DNA from: Actinostola sp. cb2023
Taxonomy: Eukaryota > Cnidaria > Anthozoa > Actiniaria > Actinostolidae
NCBI GenBank assembly: GCA_033675265.1
Contig: JAUJYZ010000222.1
Location: 62,001-126,000, forward strand
Direction of reading: 5' to 3'
DNA: 64,000 bases
The notes beneath the pieces were generated by a model. It did no database searches. It was not told the origin of the DNA and saw only the letters and a list, made by a program, of their open reading frames with translations. Below, piece after piece: positions 1 through 10,264 of the stretch. Made by a program: the position numbers and the translations under genes. The first letter of the stretch is position 1; each line of letters begins with the position of its first letter.

Positions 1-63
1 TTTCTACAGATCTACATGTTAGTGTAGTAATTAATCCTTGGATTTTTGTTTGTGTTCTTTCGT

Positions 64-70
64 TATAAAA
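64..70 (+). promoter_or_regulatory. Possible TATA box
   Basis: The heptamer TATAAAA lies about 150 bases upstream of the first ATG of the small secreted-protein gene at 221. The position fits a core promoter with a 5' UTR of roughly 120 bases. It is a short motif in AT-rich DNA, so this is only suggestive. Confidence 0.3.
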
Positions 71-220
71 GTACATCTTATACTCAAAACGTTCTTGGAA
101 ATCCCTGCATGACATCTCCATGTCACTAGTATTCCTTGGATTTTTTTATTTTATCAAACTTACTATTAAAGAAACAAAAGATATATATTTTCATTTTATC
201 GTCAGGTTATCATTTTTGTG

Positions 221-1374
221 ATGTCTAGTCTCTTCTTCCAAGTTCTTGTTGTGTTGGCAATTTTCTTGGTCACATCCGGGCATTATTCTACATCCAAGAC
301 ATGCAATGATGGCGACCAGGCTCTCAAAGAGTGCGTGTCACTAAATATGCTTTAAGCTTTGCTAATCCTAAGTATGCCACGATGGATGACTTGAAGCTGC
401 ACTGTCTTCTCGACAGCGTGAGTGTTGTATCAGTTTGGAATAAATTGTTGTACCCGCCCTACGTCCTATCTATAGTCGAACCGGCTTCGATAACGGACAC
501 ATCCCATAGAGTCGTTTTCTTAGAATTGGGAAGTGGGAAGTAGTTACGGTACGGTTCGTGTTGTGCGGTAACTGTGCCGTGTCCAAGCATTCTGATTGGT
601 TGAGCAATTATTTTGCGCGCTGTGATTGGTTGAATAGATATAATAATAATAATAATAATGTATTTCTTAAAAACGCATTTCAAAAAAACTCAATGCTTTT
701 TGCAACTGGTAAAACATGGATGAAACATAATATACAACATAATATCTTCGATTCCGTACCGTGACCGTAACGTACTCCGTGCCGTAGGTTTCCCACTCAT
801 ACGAAAACGACTCTATCGTATATTAAGCGAACACATCCCGTAAGCGGACACCTAGTCCTGTAAGCGAACGCATCCCAAAGGTCCAAAACGCTTCTCTCTC
901 TACTAAAACATTTCTTCTATAACCTCTCATAAACGTACACCTCCCAAGCGGACCACTAGCTGCGCTTGGTCCTGCGAGTGTCTCAGTGCATGCTTACGGG
1001 ACGGAGGTTCCACACGGTGTATCCGTCAAAGAGCAGCAACGTTTTCTGGGGGAAATCAGTGGATCGATTTCTGGAGTTTATGATATACTTTAAGCTTTGC
1101 AAAAACCCGGTTGTATGGCCGGCCATTCTTGTCGCATAATTATTATTCTTGTTGTTAATTTACATTGCATTATTGCATTAAAGCGTTTTTTATTCTTTTA
1201 CTTTTATTGGACAGAAACTTGCAAAGTGCGTAAACCGGTATCTTGGCAAATACTCTGGCGCAACATTCGTTTCATTAGCTAAAGCCACCGTGTCTTACGT
1301 GGTGTTTGAAAAGAAGCTGAAAGTGTGCAACTTGTACAATTACAAATCAATTCTGAAGAAGTTAAGAAAAGGTA

Positions 1375-1456
<82 letters not shown>

Positions 1457-3951
1457 GTTATTATTTAATAGTGTCCCCAATTAGCTTAGTTCTAGCTAAA
1501 TATCTTGACACTTTAGAAAGCCCTCATAGTTGACTATAAAGAAATTGTTTCTTAGCCTGAAGTGAGTAGGTTTTGAAGTACATCAACTTATTCTGCCTTT
1601 TTTTAATACTCGCAAAGTTTGCAGACACTGTTGCACTCATAGTAATAATTACTATTATTTAACCGATTAGACTACGAGTTCGAGTTTTCTATCAGTCAAT
1701 AGTCAAAGAGGCGCGTAGTGTCGAGTTGACTCTTTGAACTCATAGAAAACGAGAAGGAGTAGTCTAATTGTTTTAGTAGAAACCAACAACTAGCATACTA
1801 CCTTCGATTTTATACCAATATTTATTGATTTTCGCTTTGTTTTTGTTCAAAACGCCGGCTTTTTCGCTACTTAAGAAATAGGTTAAATGAAGAATAACCC
1901 GAATACGACGTAGAATTATACGGATTTAATGTTGCACAATATTTCGACTAGCCGCTCATTTATAAACTTTTCGCTACTCACTATCTATCACTCAATAGAT
2001 AGTGAGTACGCAGTTAGCCAATCAGATTGCAGGATTCGTGATAGTATGCTAGTTGGTTTCTACTACTACTAATAATAATTATTTATTATTCAATTATTGA
2101 ACATTTTCCCATGAAATCGAAACGAAAGGTTGCTTGACCAAACTAATTCGATTACCCTTCCCCTTCCTTTTAAAATTTATTACATTTAAGGTACTTAGAA
2201 ATTGTACTTATAGTGAAGTATTGGTTTCAAGTACGGATTACTATGCAAATATATAGACCAGTATCGTCAGCACCTGTAAGCCACTATGACGTAGTCAAGT
2301 CAAGTAGTTATTAGCAGAGGGAATCCAATTACCGCACTTGGCTGTCACCTAAACATCATCTTTTTTTAACTCGTGGATTATGTAATTCACAAGCTATAGC
2401 CGGATGACATTAAAACAGTCTTGCATGGGATCATTCACTCACTCGGCTCGCACACATAGTATAGTATTGTTCTTAGGTTTCATTGTAAAAGCATTGAGAT
2501 TTTTTAATGCATTTGAGAATTAAATTATTATTATTAATTATTATCACTCGCCTGTAAACTTTCATTACGTTGCCGCTGAAGTACACCGCAGGCTCACAAC
2601 TTGGGCCGAGGGGATGGCTTGGTAATCTGGCCACGTGAGTTGGTCAACGGGTGCCTTTGATTTTATTAGTCAAGTCAAGTTATTGTTTGTTATTACTATC
2701 TGTAGTTGATGCTCCCAATGACGTCAAACGGAAATGGCAGCGAAAGATCAATCGTTTGTGTAAGTAAGCCAAATAGTATGTGCAAACGTTACAGGAAGTA
2801 AGGGTGTCAATTCTGATGGTTAGAAATAGATTCGTTTGCGAGGGGAAGAAGGAAGTCGTATAAATGGTGTTAAGTCTGTTAACTGTTCATATATCACCCC
2901 CAATCAGGGCCGTACAATGCACAGCTGGGGCAGGGGGGCAGTTTGCCCCCCTAGCAAGGTGAAACATTTAGTGAAAAATATACCAAAAAGGTGAAAACTA
3001 TATTATTTTTTTCCAAAAAGTATTGCCCCCTTTGAGAACTGTACCTTAGTGTGCATCCACTGTCGTTCAAGGCGTTTTTTCAAGACAAGAAACTGATTAT
3101 ACCTTAGTGTGCATCCATTGTCTTCAAGACAGACGGACCCACTGGCAAATATGTTCCTATAGAGTCGTTTTCGTATGAGTGGGAAGTAGCCTACGGTACG
3201 GTTCGTGCCGTGCAGTGACCGTATCGCGCCATCATCGTGTGGTATCCAGGCATTCTGATTGGTTGAGTAATGATTTCGCGCGCTGTGATTGGTTGAATAC
3301 AATGTCTTCGATTCCGTACCGGGACCGTAACTCCGTACCGTAGGTTTCCCACTCATACGAAAACGACTCTATATACATATATTTCTCCCTACCGTCACCG
3401 TACCGTGCCGCCCGTACCGTTCCGTAAGTTCGTACTCAGTTGTAAATTTCCAAACAATTTACAAGGTTTTAAGAGCGCACGTTTTTATTTCTGTGCTATA
3501 TGCAGTCTATGCAGTGGTGTATTTTAATATGTAATCGTCATCATCAGTTTAAAAACTGAGGGGATCACGATTTCAGATATGTCTTCTTCTAGTCTATACA
3601 GCTGCTTGATCAGTTTAGATAAACTTGCTTACTGACGATTACAACCTCACTGACTAGAAGAAAATCTTGATTTGATGATGTTAATATTTGTAATGTTTCA
3701 GTACGTCCGGGAAAGATCCCCAATGTGCCAAGGAGGTTGACATGGTATGTGTAAGAGAGTACGCACAGCGGATGAGGAAAGATCAGAATCTTTGTACCAA
3801 CATCCCCTTCAAAGCACAATGTCTCATCGAAGCGTATCATGGCACCTGTCCAGCTTCTATTATTCGCCGTGTTTCTGACATATTTCCCTCAGAAGCAAAC
3901 AAAGTCTTGGCCAAGTTGTGCGCCGCACAGGCTCAAGACATCCAAGGTTGA
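221..3951 (+). CDS. Putative small secreted cysteine-containing protein (spliced, model incomplete)
   Basis: The ATG at 221 opens a typical signal peptide (MSSLFFQVLVVLAIFLVTSG) followed by two cysteines (KTCNDGDQALKEC). Exon 1 may end near 334, which joins in phase 0 to exon 2. Exon 2 (1215-1371) follows an ATTGGACAG acceptor and ends at AAAAG|gtatat; it encodes a basic, helix-prone stretch with two cysteines. The last exon (3702-3951) follows TTTCAG, encodes about 83 residues with six cysteines, and ends in TGA; an AATAAA lies at 4016-4021. Exons 2 and 3 do not join in frame (one base short), so an exon is missing from the model or a base is wrong. Bases 331-412 are also open in another frame and end at a good donor (gtgagt), so the exon 1 limit is unsure. 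I do not recognise the family. Function is unknown; secretion is inferred from the leader. Confidence 0.5.
509..813. mobile_element. MITE, GAGTCGTTTTCGTATG family, copy 1 (interrupted)
   Basis: The termini are inverted (gagtcgtttt and aaaacgactc) and flanked by TA on both sides (507-508, 814-815). The interior carries two CCAAT boxes (GATTGGTTGA) and repeated CGGTACGG and CCGTACCG words. About 100 extra bases (641-740) with an (ATA)n run and a SINE-like tail interrupt it. It lies in the first intron of the gene starting at 221. Confidence 0.8.
641..745 (-). repeat. SINE-like 3' tail inserted in a MITE
   Basis: Read on the minus strand this is a gcattgag...aaatgcgttt tail ending in a TTATTATT run. 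The same tail occurs on the plus strand at about 2485-2535 and 34415-34590. The shared tail plus (TTA)n suggests one retroposon family. Confidence 0.45.
1376..1464. repeat. (TTA)n microsatellite
   Basis: About 29 uninterrupted TTA/ATT units start right after the exon 2 donor of the gene at 221. Any long poly-leucine or isoleucine reading frame here is a repeat artefact. Confidence 0.95.
1640..2075. mobile_element. Palindromic MITE-like element
   Basis: The segment around 1772-1802 (tagaaaccaacaactagcat) recurs as its reverse complement at 2042-2070, and the internal arms pair partly (gactacgagtt and agtagtc). No coding capacity is seen. It lies in an intron of the gene at 221. Confidence 0.5.
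2340..2660. repeat. Dispersed repeat, CTCGTGGATTATGTAAT family, copy 1
   Basis: The words AACTCGTGGATTATGTAAT, CACTCACTCGGCT and GCCGCTGAAGTACACCGCAGG recur in the opposite orientation at 39290-39480, and the first part again at 51413-51510. A SINE-like tail with TTATTATTA (about 2485-2535) is embedded. Confidence 0.5.
3162..3369. mobile_element. MITE, GAGTCGTTTTCGTATG family, copy 2 (complete)
   Basis: This 208-bp element has perfect termini (gagtcgttttcgtatgagtg and its reverse complement) and a TA target duplication (3160-3161, 3370-3371). It holds two CCAAT boxes in the same orientation 42 bases apart, and the CGGTACGG/CCGTACCG words that let the arms pair. It is the cleanest reference copy in the window. 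The TA duplication points to a Tc1/mariner-type transposase acting in trans. Confidence 0.88.
3702..3951 (+). CDS. Terminal exon of the putative secreted protein
   Basis: This is the best-supported part of the gene at 221-3951. It has a pyrimidine-containing acceptor ending in CAG at 3701, an open frame of 83 codons, and a TGA stop. The encoded peptide begins SGKDPQCAKEV, contains evenly spaced cysteines and charged helix-like segments, and ends AAQAQDIQG. A polyadenylation signal follows 65 bases after the stop. Confidence 0.5.
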
Positions 3952-4015
3952 TTTGCTCCGAATTTCGCTGTAAAGTATAATGAAATGCAAACAGTGAATA
4001 CATTTATATGACTGA

Positions 4016-4021
4016 AATAAA
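4016..4021 (+). terminator. AATAAA polyadenylation signal
   Basis: A canonical AATAAA lies 65 bases after the TGA at 3951, followed by A-rich sequence. It fits the 3' end of the small secreted-protein gene. Confidence 0.5.
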
Positions 4022-4121
4022 AAAAACTCAAAAACAATTTTTAAAAAAATTGGAAGGCGGAGGTTACAGAAAGTGGATGGTTAAGAATCGAATTAATACA
4101 AAATAAAAGTATAAAATATAC

Positions 4122-4156
<35 letters not shown>
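4122..4156. repeat. (GA)n microsatellite
   Basis: About 16 GA units. They lie between the 3' end of the first gene and the start of the duplicated block. Confidence 0.9.
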
Positions 4157-4159
<3 letters not shown>

Positions 4160-5118
4160 AAAGAAATTAAAATTTGCGCGCGTTTTTGCATTGCTAAACG
4201 CGCTCGCGATTAATGGCGGGAAGATCTAGATGACCGGTAAGAGCTTGGGGCGAGGGTCCTAATCGATTCCAACCTCTCGCGGCCCCGAATCTATAAACAA
4301 CACGAAGGTTTATACACGAATTATTTAAGACGATTTGCACGTTGGAACCCAAAGATTCACGTCTTTACCAAGAAAATACTTCGTGTAAAGGTTGGTATTT
4401 GCCTCATAGAGGTCCTGTACAATACAATGCAGTTTCATAGTTTCGGTTCATAGTTTCTACATGAACACATACGAGATCGACAAGGAAAATGGAAAAGCAG
4501 TCTTTCCTACATAAGCTTATGTACATGTAACATCCTTGGTCTATGGTCCTTTCTTATTTCAAACCCATGTTTCAAAGTACAAAGGTTTTTATGTACTTCT
4601 CGATATTATCTGTCAATGTCTTATATCCCAGCGATAAAAATCGAACGCAACTCAAAATGTTAATTAAGACATTAAAATTTGGATTCGTCGATAGGGCTTC
4701 TTAACCGCCTTTAATAGAATAATGTTGTTCTATTGGTCTTGTACAATATATCTCATCCATAATTTCTGCTCATGGAAAGAAATGCCTTTTTGTCAACTGC
4801 TTAATTTCTACCACTTTTGTTCATTGGTGTTTATAATATACATGATTCAGCCAACACCTGTCGGCTGTGTCAGTAAAGCCAACACCTCTGTATAAAGTGT
4901 ACATAAGCCAGACATCTTTGTCTGGTCCCTGCTGCACAGTTTTACTATAAATACACTGTATACATACATGTGTATACTCTATATGAAGCAAACTGGATAG
5001 AAAAAGTTGGTTCCAAGGATATATGTATGTCAGCTCGGGTTGTTTGTTGACAGATGGTTTTCACTTCATATTTCCATGATCCGCTTTCTTCATATTCTTG
5101 GACCATGTTATTATATTT

Positions 5119-5125
<7 letters not shown>

Positions 5126-5155
<30 letters not shown>

Positions 5156-5161
5156 GGCACA

Positions 5162-5211
<50 letters not shown>

Positions 5212-5378
5212 GGACGAGATTCAAAATGGCGTCTCGTTTCGCTACAGTCTCCGAATTTATTTGTTTAATAAAGTGCCATTTTTTATCCAACTGATTTCAA
5301 TTGGTAAATACTAAAACAATTATTCCCCGAAGTGGAGGTGAGTAGTGGTGGATATTTACCAAGCCGCGAGTCCTCGAT
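5126..5378. mobile_element. Insertion private to duplicate 1, inverted-repeat ends
   Basis: Copy 2 reads straight through here (attattatttctgttaggg at about 15115), so about 250 bases are extra. They begin agtatttaccaaatca and contain ttggtaaata and atatttaccaagccg near the end, giving inverted termini. No ORF is seen. Confidence 0.6.
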
Positions 5379-5442
5379 TTCTGTTAGGGGCACTAATAAA
5401 AACAAAGGATAATAATTATTCAGCAGTTTCCAATTTTGGCTG

Positions 5443-5459
5443 TGATGATGATGATAATG

Positions 5460-5514
<55 letters not shown>
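5443..5514. repeat. (GATAAT)n and (AAT)n simple repeat
   Basis: Runs of gatgataatgataat pass into aataataat. Copy 2 has a short (ATA)n at 15188-15206 in the same place. Confidence 0.9.
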
Positions 5515-5983
5515 TAATTTATTTTGTCAGGAAGCCCACATCACCTTATTGTCATTGGTGGGCCCTGTGAACAAATTATTATGTAACAAAATTATGATTA
5601 ATATAAATAACTAAGTGATAAAATTAAAATCATACTCAATGGTTTAAATACATGCACTTGCAATGTCAGAGCAAGTGTATGTTGTATCTCCATTTCTCAT
5701 GTGCTGTATATTGTTAAAGTACCTACATGTATATGTCATCATTATAATGACATATTTCAGGGACAGTGAGGGTTTCCTAATTTCAGCTGTTGACTGGTTA
5801 CTCGTGCAAGTTCTTTGCCAGCAACTGAATCCTTTCTTTCCACCTTAGAACAATTGAAAAGATACAACACTGTTTTTTTATTTTGTCTTTATTTAAATGA
5901 ATCCCGCTAATACTTTATACTATCTTTTGTCTTAATTATTATTTTGATCAGCACTTGTAACTTGTGACACATGGCATATCTTA

Positions 5984-6204
5984 GGGTGTGTTCGATTGAC
6001 CTTATTCCGGAATAGGAATACTTGGAATAATATGGAATGCCCGTTCAATTGAGTCTGTCCCGATTCCGGAATAAGCAGAATATATTCCAAACATTCTGCT
6101 CATCATAGCAGAATGCTTGGAATATTCCGGAATAATGACGTCATCCGTCTGCCCTAGAATCTGGAATTATTCCTATTCCGGAATAAGGTCAATCGAACGC
6201 ACCC
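5984..6204. mobile_element. PIF/Harbinger-like MITE private to duplicate 1
   Basis: The terminal inverted repeats gggtgtgttcgattgacctt and aaggtcaatcgaacgcaccc are flanked by TTA on both sides (5981-5983, 6205-6207). A 3-bp TTA duplication is typical of PIF/Harbinger. The interior is rich in gaatattcc and ccggaata palindromes and has no coding capacity. Confidence 0.75.
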
Positions 6205-6339
6205 TTAGCCTGCATAGTTCCCTTCCCCTCCCCTTCCCCTCTCAAGGGCCGCCACGCAGGCTAGGCATATCTAAATTATTGGATTCAAAATAATTATTCC
6301 TAAAATGTCAGATACATGTAGTGTATGATGTATAGACCC

Positions 6340-6515
6340 CATCGGGATGAGACGCAGTGTCCGTATTAACTGGGTGTCCATATTAAACAGGTAAATTTTA
6401 TAGGCATTTGTATGAGTTTTGATTCGGCCGAGACAGAACAACATGTCCGTAATAACTGGGTGTCCGTATTAACCGAGTGTTGTCCGTAAGGTCAGGTTTA
6501 ACTGTAGATTGCAAT
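6340..6515. repeat. Degenerate repeat with GTCCGTATTAACTGGGTGTCC words
   Basis: The word gtccgtattaactgggtgtc appears at about 6359, gtccgtaataactgggtgtc at about 6442, and a partial copy follows. This resembles the ends of pogo/Tc1-type MITEs that carry short internal repeats. The classification is weak. Confidence 0.35.
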
Positions 6516-6999
6516 CCACTTCTGTCATATTGTGACATGTTGCAATTAGGTGGACAATGCTGAAATTGGACCGTGTTTCTAACTAATAAGTTTGGCAAAT
6601 CAAATCAGAATGATTTTGATTTTGATATACATATGCCACTGCCACTAGTTATAATAACAGTGGTGGATCCATGGGTGGTTGCATGCAGGAAGTAGATTCT
6701 GGTTCCCCCATTTTTGAAATCCTGGATCTGCCACTGAATAATAATAATATTACTAGTGTGTTTTCCTCATGAATTATTAATAAGTATGGCATGGGTAGAA
6801 GTCAATATGTGAGTACCGGTATATTGCTGTTGCTTTACGTTTGTCATCAAAAATCATATGATTGATTAACTGATGACAGTCTTTCTTCAAAGGCTAACTT
6901 TTATTTTCATTTTATTTATATTTATATTTTAAAGTACTGCCCATATTAAATGATACACAACACAATAAACTCATTATTAAAGTATTTCTTTTATACATA

Positions 7000-7010
7000 C
7001 ATTTACCAGG
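7000..7010 (+). promoter_or_regulatory. Possible 5'-UTR splice acceptor
   Basis: Both duplicates keep cttttatacatacatttaccag directly before gaaacaaccttttt and the start codon. The pyrimidine-rich stretch ending in CAG could be the acceptor of a 5'-UTR intron. Homology between copies restarts close to this site. Confidence 0.3.
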
Positions 7011-7037
7011 AAACAACCTTTTTAATCAAAATTAAAC

Positions 7038-8750
7038 ATGGGAGCCGAAGAGTCCAAACCAATCGAGCCAGTCCCAAGGGATTTCCACTACATGTGTGTA
7101 GTCTTCAAAATACCAGATAATATTCGAATCATACATGGTGCCGAAGAAGAATATGGGGTCATTCAACGGGCTATTAAAAAGACTTGGCAAGAAGGCATCC
7201 AGGCAACGAAGTGGAAGTGTGCAGGGAGTGTCCTCTGCTTCAAGTTAAATGGCCTTCCATTTGAAACTGGTATTCTGTCCATGAATGTGCGAGATGTAGT
7301 GTGTGAAATACTGAAACACCTTAACAACATAGGGTGGCGACATGTAGTGTCGACCAATCTTACCATGTGTAGGGAATGGTTTTCTTTCATATTTGTCCGA
7401 CAAAAGGCTTGTGGAATGAACTTCAACCAGTTAGGTTACATGTCCATGAGCTCCAATGACAAGCTCCAATTTGTTAATCTAAAGTCAGTGCCGTTGGACC
7501 AAATTTCAGAAGCGTTCAGCGCATACTCGCCAGGTGGTGAATTGCAAGACAATATAAAGTCATATGAAATTGTGTTAACTGGTAATCCTTGGAGCGGAAG
7601 ATCACTCTACCATACCGACGCACGAATTTTGTTCATCAAGATATTTGCCATTATTACCAAGACGCATCATTTTTTGTGTACAATGAATATCAAGAGGACG
7701 GAGGACACCTTCGTGTTTCGTCCAAAGACCAACAAAGATGATGATATGAAGACGTCGGATTTCTTTATCTTTACTTTGAGGAAGACCAAGAAATTCCAGA
7801 TCTACAACGCTTCAGATGAACTGATTGATAAGATACATGAATTGGTGATTGAAGTGATCGAAAGGAAGGGGATTTCCTTTAGCAGAAAACTTCAACAAAA
7901 GGTGGAGTACAAGTTGAAATTTCCCAGTGAAACTTCCCAGAGACAGAAGACCATCATTATCAAGTTCTTTGTTTGCAAGCTGCTAGAGAAGATGAAAGCA
8001 CATGGTTGGGGCATCCTTACTGGTTTTGATATGTCAAGAGGGTTATCTAACAAAGGAGAGCTGCTTTTCCAACGTAGCCCGCATCTATCTCATTGCAAAG
8101 CCTTTTGTCTGAGCCCCTTGAGCGGCAGCAAACTTGCCCTCATCAATGCCCCACCCAGCATCGTCACTGCTTGCCATAACATCATCACTGCACGTTGGCA
8201 TCAACCTCTCATCTCGCAGACTCAATACAAAGGAATTACGACGTGTGAGATTTTTGAGTTAGGTGGACACCCATGGGGGGATTATAGTGATGGAGCCTAC
8301 TTTGTACACAGCATGTTGTGCTTCATGCTTAACAAATTTTTGCACAAAGGATACAGGCTCGTCGTTACTGCTGACGTGATTCAAGACTCCTTGGAATATG
8401 ACGATGGCACTAGCTGTCCTCATGATCCTAATGCCTGGTGGTTTATGCACGAGCCACAGGAGTATGATGAGTCGGCACTTTTGGCAAGTGCCCCTCCCTG
8501 GTCTGAGGTTGAAGCATCACCTCAGATGCCGTCAGTGAGTTCTGTGCTCGTCGATAACTTCCGTGAGCCACCTATATCTGACCCATTGGCTCATCAAGAG
8601 GAGAAGGCTGCAGTTGGCGCACAACTTTCATCTGGTTACAACAACGAGAATACCTTTGAGGAAGCTCCTCCAAGTTATCAGGAACCTCCTCCAAGTTATC
8701 AGGAACCTCCTCCAAGTTATGAGGAGGCCATGGGACAGCATTACGGGTAA
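7038..8750 (+). CDS. N-myristoylated, four-module, PPxY-tailed protein (copy 1)
   Basis: A single intronless frame of 570 codons starts at ATG 7038 (context attaaacATGG). The N-terminus MGAEESKP fits an N-myristoylation signal (Gly2, small residue at 5-6, basic at 7). Four related alpha/beta modules follow, at about residues 60-165, 174-280, 287-385 and 400-475. Each has a hydrophobic strand (FKLNGLPF, IVLTGNPW, YKLKFPSE, FELGGHPW), an amphipathic helix with VxxIL or similar, a G-W/Y-R strand (IGWRHVVST, HGWGILTGF, KGYRLVVTA) and a W/F-F-x-R strand. The last 90 residues are Ser/Pro-rich, with three PPSY motifs at 544-547, 551-554 and 558-561 that fit class I WW domains such as those of Nedd4-type ligases. 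I infer a membrane-anchored adaptor. I do not recognise a named family; module similarity to uncharacterised proteins elsewhere is only an impression. Confidence 0.88.
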   Translation: MGAEESKPIEPVPRDFHYMCVVFKIPDNIRIIHGAEEEYGVIQRAIKKTWQEGIQATKWKCAGSVLCFKLNGLPFETGILSMNVRDVVCEILKHLNNIGWRHVVSTNLTMCREWFSFIFVRQKACGMNFNQLGYMSMSSNDKLQFVNLKSVPLDQISEAFSAYSPGGELQDNIKSYEIVLTGNPWSGRSLYHTDARILFIKIFAIITKTHHFLCTMNIKRTEDTFVFRPKTNKDDDMKTSDFFIFTLRKTKKFQIYNASDELIDKIHELVIEVIERKGISFSRKLQQKVEYKLKFPSETSQRQKTIIIKFFVCKLLEKMKAHGWGILTGFDMSRGLSNKGELLFQRSPHLSHCKAFCLSPLSGSKLALINAPPSIVTACHNIITARWHQPLISQTQYKGITTCEIFELGGHPWGDYSDGAYFVHSMLCFMLNKFLHKGYRLVVTADVIQDSLEYDDGTSCPHDPNAWWFMHEPQEYDESALLASAPPWSEVEASPQMPSVSSVLVDNFREPPISDPLAHQEEKAAVGAQLSSGYNNENTFEEAPPSYQEPPPSYQEPPPSYEEAMGQHYG

Positions 8751-8755
8751 AGCTA

Positions 8756-8985
8756 AGATAGATAGATAGTTTATTTACAATTAGCTCACAGTCCTATGGC
8801 TGTACTACATAATTCATTAAAAAAGTATAAGCTAATAATATATAAAGGAGGATCAATTGGACAAACAAGTATATTAAGTAGACAGTAGGTCCACATCAGC
8901 GAAAGCTGCCAATCTCTGACCTTATTACAAATAAAGTATGTATGTATGTAAGTACTCCAGCCATGCGCGATTCGTTCAGTCATCG
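8756..8985. repeat. Repeat-like 3' flank with tagatagatagtttatttaca
   Basis: The sequence downstream of the gene is SINE-like: a GATA run, ctcacagtcctatggctgta, then a tgtatgtatgta run. Copy 2 has a shorter, diverged version at 17625-17770. It probably serves as 3' UTR. Confidence 0.35.
8930..8935 (+). terminator. AATAAA after duplicate gene 1
   Basis: AATAAA lies 180 bases after the stop at 8750, after a GATA run. The surrounding sequence is partly missing in copy 2, which has its own AATAAA at 17694. Confidence 0.45.
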
Positions 8986-9308
8986 CTGTACCCCTTGAAG
9001 CCGACGCACCTTTAAACTAAAACTCCAAAGAGTACTGACCGATTGTAGTTTAGTTATTAACTACAGTTTTATCACCCTTGAATAATATATAATGTATTTC
9101 TTAGGGTAGTTGACACTTTAAACGCCAATGCCACAGAGTGCTACAAAAGGCTATAGTAGTTTATTATTCATTTAAGCTATTTTTTAAATATTAGTTAGCT
9201 AGAAGATTATATATGTACAAACTCTTCGCAGAGTGAAACTGATATCGAATTCATGAAGTACTACTACCCAAGATTACTTGTGTGTTTTTTTTTAATGAGA
9301 TCTACCCA

Positions 9309-9497
9309 ATAGGCGATTTTCATGATGGCGTTATATGACTACAAGTACCAGAATGCTTTGCCCATTTTCTTTTGTTAGATAATTAGCACCAATTGTCTTA
9401 CTATTCTCATGAGGGAATAAAAATCTGAATAACAAAGAAAATTCCCAAAGCATTCTGGTAGTTGTAGTCTTATAACGCCATCATGAAAATCGCCTAT
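9309..9497. mobile_element. MITE, AGGCGATTTTCATGATGGCG family, copy 1
   Basis: This palindrome of about 190 bp has ends ataggcgattttcatgatgg and the reverse complement. The inner arms pair further (gactacaagtaccagaatgc and gcattctggtagttgtagtc). It is shared with copy 2 (18766-18950), so it was there before the block duplicated. A third copy is at 19098-19649. Confidence 0.8.
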
Positions 9498-9845
9498 TGA
9501 ATAATAAGGTTGACTGAATCATATGGGACGCAGTAAATGAGCCACGTGTTATGCAGATAAAAGGGCATCTTCTGAATTTTTTTCAAAACTGAAAAACTGT
9601 TCAACTAGAATGCGACAAATATTGATAGTAAACTTGTTGATGTAACGATGTTATTCAAGACTTCCCACAATTCCTTTTGGTCATAGCTTTCATGACTTTC
9701 AACCTGACAACGTTTATGCAATATGTATACAGATGATCTAGTGTGACTAGTGGAATAGATGTTCTAGAGTGTGATATTTGCATTCTGATAGAATCTTCAT
9801 TGCTATCCATGATCAACTTTATTTAATAGGTAATACTAGGAAAGG

Positions 9846-10105
9846 AGACCACGTAGCACTAGATAGAAATTAAGGGAAAGTTAAAGTCCTAGAAAGATAC
9901 CCATGAAGTTGTTCGGCTGAGCGTTAGTCCTACAAAGGGACGACAAAGAGAAAAATATCTGACTCCGACAAGATTTGAACCCTTCCGAGGGTCGTATGAT
10001 CGAATCCCATCGGGGTAAGATATTCTCTTTCTCCTTTCATTCTAGGGCTAACGCTCAGAAGAACTTCATGGGTATCTTTATAGCACTCTAACTTTCCCTT
10101 AATTT
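9846..10105. mobile_element. Palindromic element with a tRNA-like core
   Basis: The arms gatagaaattaagggaaagt and actttcccttaatttct pair, as do gatacccatgaagtt and aacttcatgggtatc. The core carries the tRNA T-arm-like word gatcgaatcccatcggggt and its partial inverse (ctgactccgacaagatttga). Related copies are at 20585-20775 and 23405-23612, and an amplified derivative lies at 36865-38165. The core looks descended from a tRNA or tRNA-derived SINE. Confidence 0.65.
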
Positions 10106-10264
10106 CTGTTTATTTAATAGGCTTAATTTAAGCCTTGTTATGACGGATAGCTTTGTAGATGTTATAGGAGTGTGCCAGTCAGTCCACATTTGTTATCTTA
10201 CTTCAGGTGTTCATATTGGATTTCCTAAATGAATGTAATGATACGAACTAGAGGCTGTTTCCAT

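Noticed and set aside
7163..8450. Minus-strand ORFs opposite the 570-codon gene
   Set aside because: Antisense shadows, conserved only because the sense gene is duplicated.
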